A DNA stretch of 64,000 nucleotides from a virus: IMG/VR virus record IMGVR_UViG_3300009159_000048, positions 1 to 64,000 of that record; one strand, written 5' to 3'. Positions 34,649-40,683 of this stretch are shown here, in pieces. The translations under genes and the position numbers were made by a program. Below the pieces are notes generated by a model. The model was not told the DNA's origin. It was given only the letters and a program-made list of their open reading frames with translations, and made no database searches. Each line of letters starts with the position of its first letter. Within the stretch, counting starts at the first letter, position 1.

Positions 34649-35465
34649 TAAGACTTATATTAGACTTTGATAAATTAGTTTTATATGGACAACTATCTAT
34701 CCATTTTTCTTGAAACCAAAATGTTCTACCAGTTGAATCTTTACAGGAAACTCCCTTTTGATAATAAACCCATTTTATAAATTCATCATAGTCGGTATCA
34801 AAAGGATTTTTCCAATCAGATAATTGACCACCGTTTAGATTATAAGCCATAATCGGAATATCTCTACACATAGATAATATCTTATCATTATTTTCTATAA
34901 CATCTCTAGCTTTTAAGAATGGATCGATATCTAAATAATAAAGTATTGTACTTCTTAAGTAATTACCTATACCATTAAAATACTTTTGATTTAACAGAAC
35001 TTCACAAATTGGACCATCAAAATCTTTTCTGTGTAAATTAGATTTGACATTCTCATAGAAATCTGAAAATTCCTTTGTAGGGTCTGGTCCTCTTTTAACA
35101 CCAGTAAATTCACCAATTCTATATTTAGGACCCATATATGATCCATAAAGAAGTAGTGAATAACCATCAGTTGAGTCTAATCTCATTCTAACAAATTTAG
35201 TATCACTCCAACTTTCGGTAGGCACCCACTTCCAGTTACCAGACATACCCATAAAAACTGAAATTTTATGAATTTCAGAATCATTATAAAATCTTAATTT
35301 TAGTTCTTTACCAAATGATTCAGCATCGATGTTAAAATTTTCTAATAAAGTGAATTGCTCAGGATTATTTCCTTTTAGAACGTGGTATGATTTGTTAAAT
35401 GTTTTTCTTTTAGTATTATGATTGATATAATCAGCCATAATTTTTAATTCTGGTCCTTCCGGCAT
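34641..35465 (-). CDS. Fpg/Nei-family DNA glycosylase
   Basis: 274 residues. The N-terminus MPEGPELK matches Fpg/Nei/NEIL enzymes (catalytic P2 and E3), which excise oxidised bases and cut the strand by beta,delta-elimination. The helix-two-turn-helix motif is LNQKYFNGIGNYLRSTILY. The C-terminal zinc finger is replaced by GVSCKDSTGRTFWFQEKW, similar to the zincless finger of NEIL1-type and plant enzymes. Such a repair enzyme is unusual in phages and would protect the genome from oxidative damage. First gene of the thyA unit. Confidence 0.88.
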   Translation of the reverse strand: MPEGPELKIMADYINHNTKRKTFNKSYHVLKGNNPEQFTLLENFNIDAESFGKELKLRFYNDSEIHKISVFMGMSGNWKWVPTESWSDTKFVRMRLDSTDGYSLLLYGSYMGPKYRIGEFTGVKRGPDPTKEFSDFYENVKSNLHRKDFDGPICEVLLNQKYFNGIGNYLRSTILYYLDIDPFLKARDVIENNDKILSMCRDIPIMAYNLNGGQLSDWKNPFDTDYDEFIKWVYYQKGVSCKDSTGRTFWFQEKWIDSCPYKTNLSKSNISLNV

Positions 35466-35514
35466 ATCATTATTTTAATAATCATGATATGAATTAAATA
35501 ATAAATTGTTTAGA

Positions 35515-35940
35515 TTATTTTAGACCTTTAAGACAAGCTACTACATTTGATATAATGTAAGCAATAACAGCTACTTTCAACACAGTCATATTATCGACTC
35601 CAAAACCGAAATAACCTACTAATCCACCAATGAAGGTCACTATACTTGCGATTCTTAGGTACTTACTTACTTTATCTACAACCGTATACCAATTTTTAGA
35701 AAACCATTCACCAAATCCCTCATCAACTCCTAAAAGTAACGATTTAACCAACTCAGGATCTTGTAGATCATCAAAAGTAACACCATGGTCTTTTGCAAAT
35801 TTCTCTAAATCTTGTTTTATTTTGTTTTTATCAACACCATCTAATAAGTTAAAATACTCAGATGTTTTATTTTCGATATTAGAAAGATCAGTAGTTGGAA
35901 TTTCTTGATTATATGATTCAAATTTTGATAAATATTTCAT
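35515..35940 (-). CDS. Tagged small membrane protein
   Basis: 141 residues starting MKYLSKFESYNQE, then a helical charged region and two hydrophobic segments near the C-terminus (96-114, 119-136). The same architecture as the 187-aa tagged protein at 31953-32516 (tag, amphipathic helices, C-terminal membrane pair), so they may be functional cousins. Shares a palindromic AT element with the divergent 363-aa tagged gene. Confidence 0.57.
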   Translation of the reverse strand: MKYLSKFESYNQEIPTTDLSNIENKTSEYFNLLDGVDKNKIKQDLEKFAKDHGVTFDDLQDPELVKSLLLGVDEGFGEWFSKNWYTVVDKVSKYLRIASIVTFIGGLVGYFGFGVDNMTVLKVAVIAYIISNVVACLKGLK

Positions 35941-35955
35941 AAAAACAAATTTAAG

Positions 35956-35973
35956 TTTTAATATATATTAAAA
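35956..35973. promoter_or_regulatory. 18-base palindrome between divergent tagged genes
   Basis: TTTTAATATATATTAAAA is a perfect palindrome giving both strands the TTAATATATA element, 16 bases from each of the starts at 35940 and 35989. Confidence 0.5.
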
Positions 35974-35988
35974 TTTTAATTAAAAAAT

Positions 35989-37080
35989 ATGAAAAGACTA
36001 AATAGTTATCAAAAGTTTTTTGAACAAAAACAATTAGAATCAATTCTGGAAGAATTTGGTAGTATTTTAGAATCCGATGAAGCGGCTGCCGCGACCCCAA
36101 AAGAGTCTCAGTCAGAAAAAGAGATTTTAGAAGAAATGCCAGAAGACCAAAAAACTAAAATAGAAGATATTTTAGCTAAACACTTTCCGGAAAGCAAAGG
36201 AAAACTAGATGTTGATGATTTAACAAAAGGTGAAGGTGAGAAAAAAGAAGGTGAGAAAAAAGAAGGTGAAGAATCTGAGAAAACAAATGAAGGAGCTATT
36301 CTATTAGCTATCACAATAGCATCACTAATACCAGTGTGTATGGAAGCAGTTGGAGGTTTATCTAATCTTCTAAAACAAAAGTTCTCAATAAATCTAGATG
36401 ATAAACAAATAGCTAATCTAAAAAGAATGAATGATGCAATAGCAACATACAATAAAATATTATCAAAAGGTACTGGTAAGTTTTCAGGTAAAGAATATGA
36501 TATGAAAACATTTTCAGAAATTTCTAACATATTATCTAAAGAATTAACGAATCCAGAATTAGCATTTGGTAAAGGATATGAAGATGACCATGGACATGGG
36601 TCAAAAACAAATGAAGAGGCTGAAGTAGCTACTGAAGAAACAAAACCTGAAGGAGATGATACAGAGTCATCAGTCAATAAACTAAAAAGTGTTGAATCTC
36701 AAATTAAAAAAGAAATAGCTAAATTAAAAAAATTCAGAGACAAAATCTTTGGAAGTAACTTTGGAAACTGGATGAAAGAAAAAGGACATGCTTTACATCA
36801 CGCATACACAGCTCCAATAAGAGCCGTACTTTGGACTATATCTAAAGCAACTAAAAGTTCAAGTAAATTGAGAGATGAAAAGTTTAGAGAAAAAGCGGCT
36901 AATGTTATCTATGCAATCACAATGGTTGGTTTAGCTGGATATGGAATATGGGCGACACTTGGACATATGGCTGGTGTTGGTGAAGTAGCACAAATTGTAC
37001 TAAAAGGATTAGAAAGTGGTGTAAACACAAAAGAACTAATAAAAACTGCACTTACAGCTCTTATGGGAGGAACAGCTTAA
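35989..37080 (+). CDS. Tagged membrane-associated protein with charged repeats
   Basis: 363 residues. N-terminus MKRLNSYQKFFEQKQLES. Residues 20-100 are acidic with the tandem GEKKEGEKKEGE. Hydrophobic segments lie at about 102-121 (GAILLAITIASLIPV) and 305-330 (VIYAITMVGLAGYGIW). Between them are helices, another acidic linker, and a His-rich patch (DDHGHGSK, HALHHAY). No catalytic motif. Possibly a head-packaged protein that enters the membrane. Ends at a palindromic terminator. Confidence 0.57.
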   Translation: MKRLNSYQKFFEQKQLESILEEFGSILESDEAAAATPKESQSEKEILEEMPEDQKTKIEDILAKHFPESKGKLDVDDLTKGEGEKKEGEKKEGEESEKTNEGAILLAITIASLIPVCMEAVGGLSNLLKQKFSINLDDKQIANLKRMNDAIATYNKILSKGTGKFSGKEYDMKTFSEISNILSKELTNPELAFGKGYEDDHGHGSKTNEEAEVATEETKPEGDDTESSVNKLKSVESQIKKEIAKLKKFRDKIFGSNFGNWMKEKGHALHHAYTAPIRAVLWTISKATKSSSKLRDEKFREKAANVIYAITMVGLAGYGIWATLGHMAGVGEVAQIVLKGLESGVNTKELIKTALTALMGGTA

Positions 37081-37100
37081 TCTTTACAAAATATCTAATA

Positions 37101-37131
37101 AAAAAGTCTTATCATATGATAAGACTTTTTT
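37101..37131. terminator. Bidirectional terminator palindrome
   Basis: AAAAAGTCTTATCA / TGATAAGACTTTTT, a near-perfect palindrome between convergent genes. Confidence 0.88.
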
Positions 37132-37133
37132 AT

Positions 37134-37484
37134 TTAATTACATTTTATTTTAACCCACTTAACTAGTATATCTCCGTGACATGATTTACCACCACCTCCT
37201 AAATTTTTACACCAACATCCAAGAACTTTATCTTTTAATTCGTGTAAATCATTCATTAGGTCTTCATTAGAAAGTAAATACTGTTCATAAGCATCTACAA
37301 TGACTTTTCTTGAAGTTCCTTCTGGAAAACTTTCACGTAATTCTTTTGGATAAGCCCATTTATTGTATTTACCACCAGGTAGACGACCAATATAAATATC
37401 AAAATCTTCCTTCTTAAAATGAACTACTCTGACTTTATGTTCGTATTTAGGATTACCCTTGAAGCTATCAAAAAAATCATCCAT
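37134..37484 (-). CDS. DUF4326-type protein
   Basis: 116 residues. The pattern FDIYIGRLPGGKYNKWAYP, then YEQYLLSNEDLM, then LKDKVLGCWCKNLGG with SCHGDIL, is the DUF4326 family signature found in many phages (function unknown; the C-W-C ... C-H-G-D cysteines and histidine may bind metal). Starts 3 bp after the 2H-phosphoesterase-like gene, so the two are co-expressed. Confidence 0.7.
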   Translation of the reverse strand: MDDFFDSFKGNPKYEHKVRVVHFKKEDFDIYIGRLPGGKYNKWAYPKELRESFPEGTSRKVIVDAYEQYLLSNEDLMNDLHELKDKVLGCWCKNLGGGGKSCHGDILVKWVKIKCN

Positions 37485-37487
37485 ATT

Positions 37488-37961
37488 TTACAGATTGAAT
37501 CTTATACATTGGTCTAAAATATATTTAGAGTGTTCTAATTGTAAGTGAGTAGCCAAACCAATAGTAATGTGGTAACCAAAATAAGGGTCAGGATTTAATC
37601 CAATAACACTTCTGATATTTCTAGCATCATCACTATCAGCTTTTATCCACCAGTGACCTTTGTCATTAGCTCTAATGATAGCAGGATCATACATTACTGT
37701 AATTTCTTTACCATGAAAAAGTTCCCGAGCTTGTCTGTAAAGTTCATCACTTTCAAATTTATCATTGATAATAGTTAAGTGAGTTCCTCTAAGTGGTTTA
37801 TTTAGTTTTAGATTAAATCTTTTTTCAAGAAACCAAGAGTAGTAAGCGAAAAGATCACAATCAAAGCGAACCATAGCAGTTCTCTTCCAAGAAGACTGAG
37901 ATAAGTGCTTCTTAGTCACGTTAACTGGGTCAAATTCTAATATACCTTTCAATTCAAACAT
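37488..37961 (-). CDS. 2H phosphoesterase-like protein, candidate anti-CBASS (Acb1-like)
   Basis: 157 residues from the ATG at 37961 (the frame extends to a TTG at 37967). Two H-x-T motifs are visible: HLTI at residues 61-64 in RGTHLTIIND and HITI at 131-134 in FGYHITIGLA. This pair defines the 2H phosphoesterase superfamily, which cleaves 2'-5' or cyclic phosphodiesters. T4 Acb1, which degrades cyclic oligonucleotides of CBASS immunity, has about the same size (near 150 residues) and, as I recall, histidines separated by 69 residues; here the separation is 70. RNA-ligase-type LigT enzymes are the alternative. Confidence 0.6.
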   Translation of the reverse strand: MFELKGILEFDPVNVTKKHLSQSSWKRTAMVRFDCDLFAYYSWFLEKRFNLKLNKPLRGTHLTIINDKFESDELYRQARELFHGKEITVMYDPAIIRANDKGHWWIKADSDDARNIRSVIGLNPDPYFGYHITIGLATHLQLEHSKYILDQCIRFNL

Positions 37962-37983
37962 ATACAAATATAAGAAAAAAAAT

Positions 37984-37993
37984 TTAATATATA
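37984..37993 (+). promoter_or_regulatory. TTAATATATA element
   Basis: Exact TTAATATATA five bases before the ATG at 37999. Confidence 0.35.
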
Positions 37994-37998
37994 AAATA

Positions 37999-38433
37999 AT
38001 GATACTAACAACATTGATAATAACTAATCTTCTTTGGATAATATATTCAATTACTGAAGGAGTAAGAGAGGGTTTCTACTGGAATTATGAAAATAAAAGC
38101 AAAAGAGTTTGTGATTTTAACATAAATCCTGTTTTTAATTTACAAAGAATTATAGTTCTTACACTTATGGGTGGATTTTTAGTTCACTCACTTGGATTGT
38201 TTTCATTACTTTCATTAGCATGTATGATATTAATGTTTAGTTTTTTTCACAATGGAACTTATTACTATACAAGAAATAAACTACAAAGTGGAGTTTATCC
38301 AAAAGGTTGGTTTGACGAATCAAAAAGTTTTCCACCATTTCACACATCACTATACACATATAAGAAAAGAACAATTTCTTTAATATTAGGATTGGCAACT
38401 CAGATTTTTGTATATATATTCTTATTATCTTAA
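37999..38433 (+). CDS. Membrane protein, unknown
   Basis: 144 residues with hydrophobic segments at about 1-16, 48-80 (probably two spans) and 124-143. Between them is an aromatic, H/Y-rich loop (SFFHNGTYYYTRNKL). No family recognised. A 51-aa gene follows 2 bp downstream. Confidence 0.55.
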   Translation: MILTTLIITNLLWIIYSITEGVREGFYWNYENKSKRVCDFNINPVFNLQRIIVLTLMGGFLVHSLGLFSLLSLACMILMFSFFHNGTYYYTRNKLQSGVYPKGWFDESKSFPPFHTSLYTYKKRTISLILGLATQIFVYIFLLS

Positions 38434-38435
38434 TT

Positions 38436-38591
38436 ATGAGCAAACAACAACAAAATAAAGAAAGAGTCAGAATCTCAAAAGAAAAATTCATCTACGAGTT
38501 CTGTAAACAACGAGGATGGAATCCTAAAGAACTGACCACAGGTCAAATGTTATTTATTATAACACAATCTGATTTTAAGAACATCAAGTAA
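38436..38591 (+). CDS. Small basic protein
   Basis: 51 residues (MSKQQQNKERVRISKEKFIY...), basic N-terminus and a short helix pair. ATG two bases after the membrane protein stop, TAA adjoining the stop of the convergent peptidase-like gene. No motif. Confidence 0.5.
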   Translation: MSKQQQNKERVRISKEKFIYEFCKQRGWNPKELTTGQMLFIITQSDFKNIK

Positions 38592-39680
38592 TTAACTGAT
38601 TATAAAAATCTCCTCCATTGGAATTTGAGATAAATCCTCAATGTAAGTAGATAAATCACCACGATTACCAATCATTTCTTCATGTCCACTTTGCTTAACA
38701 CCATATAGTATATCACCATTCCAATTAACATCAGAATACTCAATTAATCCAAAATGTATCATCCAAGATCTAATCTGAGATTTTTCATCTTCAATTTGTC
38801 TATCAGAAATCAAAGCCTTTACAGTTTTATCGTTATACATAACATATGTATAATTTGACTCAGTAAATCCAAGTGGATAAGCATCATCACCACCAGGAGC
38901 GTCAAAGTCAAAATCATCATCCTCATCGTAATAATCATATGATAATTCTTGATTTCTTTTAATTGGAAGTGTTTCCCAGTCTATTTTACAAACAGCTTTA
39001 CAAAGTTTTCGTAAGTGATTCAAATCTTGAAGTTCAGAATAACCATGTTCACCATAATAACCAACAGAAATATTTGTACATTCTTGAACCGAACTCATAA
39101 ACTGAGCAGAGTCGGTGTAAATACCAGTTGGGTCAGGTTTGTAATTAAATGTAGAGTCTACTGAATTTAATCTTTTTGACAACTCAACAGCGAAGTCATT
39201 TGAGCAACAAACTCCAGTCCATTGTTCAGTAATAACAGAATCTGTACCTCGTCTATCAAATGAAACGACTTTTGTAATATTTTTTGATAATGGATTACCA
39301 GACCAAACTCTAGAAACTTGTTTCGATCCGACACAACCACACTCTTCACCAATAAAAAAGTAATAAAGACCTGGAATACCTTTTTCAATCATATAAAGTA
39401 TAACAGTCATACCTGCCTTATCATCAGCCGAAAGAACAGTAGTACCATCAGTAGTAACTAAATCTTTCTCCTTAAAAACGTGGTTTATTTTTGATTGTGT
39501 AGAACAAGCGGTGTCTAAGTGACAAGTAAACATTGTAGAAGGATTATCACCTATTAGAATATAATAGTTTCCGAATTCATCTTTTGTATATCCTTGTGGT
39601 AAATAACTCTCGAGTTGAGACTCGGTCCCGTGCGGGTATGTTTTTTTTGTTAATTGTAAAAATTTTCTCGTAATACGCAT
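38592..39680 (-). CDS. Zinc aminopeptidase-like protein (M28/M42/M20 fold)
   Basis: 362 residues. Motifs of the di-zinc peptidase fold are present in order: H54-x-D56 in FTCHLDTA, ADDKAG at 85-90 (bridging aspartate), the glutamate pair in FFIGEECGCVGS (about 112-113), a later aspartate in SFDRRGTDS and a histidine in DLNHLRKL. Known members release N-terminal amino acids or hydrolyse related amides. It is rare in phages and may act on host peptides or cell-wall fragments. The C-terminal 100 residues are acidic and appear family-specific. Confidence 0.7.
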   Translation of the reverse strand: MRITRKFLQLTKKTYPHGTESQLESYLPQGYTKDEFGNYYILIGDNPSTMFTCHLDTACSTQSKINHVFKEKDLVTTDGTTVLSADDKAGMTVILYMIEKGIPGLYYFFIGEECGCVGSKQVSRVWSGNPLSKNITKVVSFDRRGTDSVITEQWTGVCCSNDFAVELSKRLNSVDSTFNYKPDPTGIYTDSAQFMSSVQECTNISVGYYGEHGYSELQDLNHLRKLCKAVCKIDWETLPIKRNQELSYDYYDEDDDFDFDAPGGDDAYPLGFTESNYTYVMYNDKTVKALISDRQIEDEKSQIRSWMIHFGLIEYSDVNWNGDILYGVKQSGHEEMIGNRGDLSTYIEDLSQIPMEEIFIIS

Positions 39681-39713
39681 GTTATATAGATTTAAGCAAA
39701 TATAGTGATTAAA

Positions 39714-40247
39714 TTACAAATTTCCAAATAAATGCTCAATTTTTTTATCTCTGATATAAGACTTTTTAAGAGAATCAATAGTTGCGGTTGATCCATTTAT
39801 TCTATCAGTGAGCCAAATATCACTTTTATGTAACTCTTTATACTCAGTTTGTAATAAGAAGTCATTGACATCATCGGTTGACTTATATTGAAATTCTTTA
39901 CTAACTATTATAAAATTTTGAGGTAGGTCTTTTATAACTTCTAAATAAAAACCCCAATTCATTTTTCTTTTACTCCAAAAATCAAATACAATTAAATCAA
40001 CACGAAATAAATTAGATTTATCAAGAATACTTTCCTTGAAATCATCAATATTATCAAATTCTATTTTATTATTTAAATAATGATATAAACAAAGATCGTG
40101 TATTTTATTTGATTCGGATGGCTTTGGTGGAGTAAAAAGTATATAATTATAACCAGCTAGGTCTAAAAAGTTCACAATGCTACTAACACCAGAAGCAACT
40201 GATGAAACGTCACCGGTGAAATAGTTATATTTTTTCAGATCTATCAT
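39714..40247 (-). CDS. Unknown protein paired with the retropepsin-like gene
   Basis: 177 residues. The N-terminal GDVSSVASGVSSIVNFLDLAG resembles a degenerate P-loop (glycine-rich loop, no GKS/T), followed by YNYILFTPP and VDLIVFDFWS, strands of a Rossmann/P-loop-like fold. It may be an inactive ATPase. Overlaps the end of the upstream gene by 23 bases, so both are translated together. Confidence 0.45.
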   Translation of the reverse strand: MIDLKKYNYFTGDVSSVASGVSSIVNFLDLAGYNYILFTPPKPSESNKIHDLCLYHYLNNKIEFDNIDDFKESILDKSNLFRVDLIVFDFWSKRKMNWGFYLEVIKDLPQNFIIVSKEFQYKSTDDVNDFLLQTEYKELHKSDIWLTDRINGSTATIDSLKKSYIRDKKIEHLFGNL

Positions 40248-40629
40248 GTATGTTCTTTTTCTTTACATCAACGATGTAGTTATATTTATATAAAAATCTT
40301 CTTCCAATTAAACAAGGAAATTTCATACCTTTTCTATTTGTCAAAGATATAAAAACTTTATGAGATTTTTCACCTAGTGTTAATTTTGTTTTAATCAAAA
40401 ATCTTTTCTGAACTCTACCAAAAGAACTTTTAACTTTAACCTCTTTAAAGTTATCAAAACATATTTTTTCACCCCCCTCAAACCAAAAGAATAGTTTATC
40501 TTCATCCACTTGAAATCCATCAACATGTAGTGCAATATTGAATGCACCAGTATCTACTTTAGCGTCTAAAGAACTTATTCCAAGTTCAGGTAATGAAATT
40601 TTTTCAAATCTTCCTACTTTTTTACTCAT
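40225..40629 (-). CDS. Retropepsin-like protease (ATP-grasp-associated zinc protease family)
   Basis: 134 residues from the ATG at 40629; the frame extends to 40695 but that would run into the divergent gene at 40684. The sequence VGRFEKISLPELGISSLDAK followed by VDTGAFNIALHV, then VKSSFGRVQKRFLIKT and SLTNRKGMKFPCLIGRRFL, matches the family once called putative ATP-dependent zinc proteases (RimK-associated), now known to have a retropepsin-like aspartic fold with the D-T-G triad. Usually encoded beside RimK-type ATP-grasp ligases; none is here. Confidence 0.7.
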   Translation of the reverse strand: MSKKVGRFEKISLPELGISSLDAKVDTGAFNIALHVDGFQVDEDKLFFWFEGGEKICFDNFKEVKVKSSFGRVQKRFLIKTKLTLGEKSHKVFISLTNRKGMKFPCLIGRRFLYKYNYIVDVKKKNIHDRSEKI

Positions 40630-40683
40630 TAGAGATGATTTTTTATGATATATATTACATAAGTAATAATAAAGTTTAATTTT

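Noticed and set aside
37959-37967. TTG start of the 2H-phosphoesterase-like gene at 37967
   Set aside because: An ATG two codons later gives a typical start, and the extra residues add nothing conserved.
37965-37972. Host-type -7 box TATATTTG upstream of the 2H-phosphoesterase-like gene
   Set aside because: The octamer fits, but no TTTG lies at 17-23 bases upstream, and the start codon would be too close.
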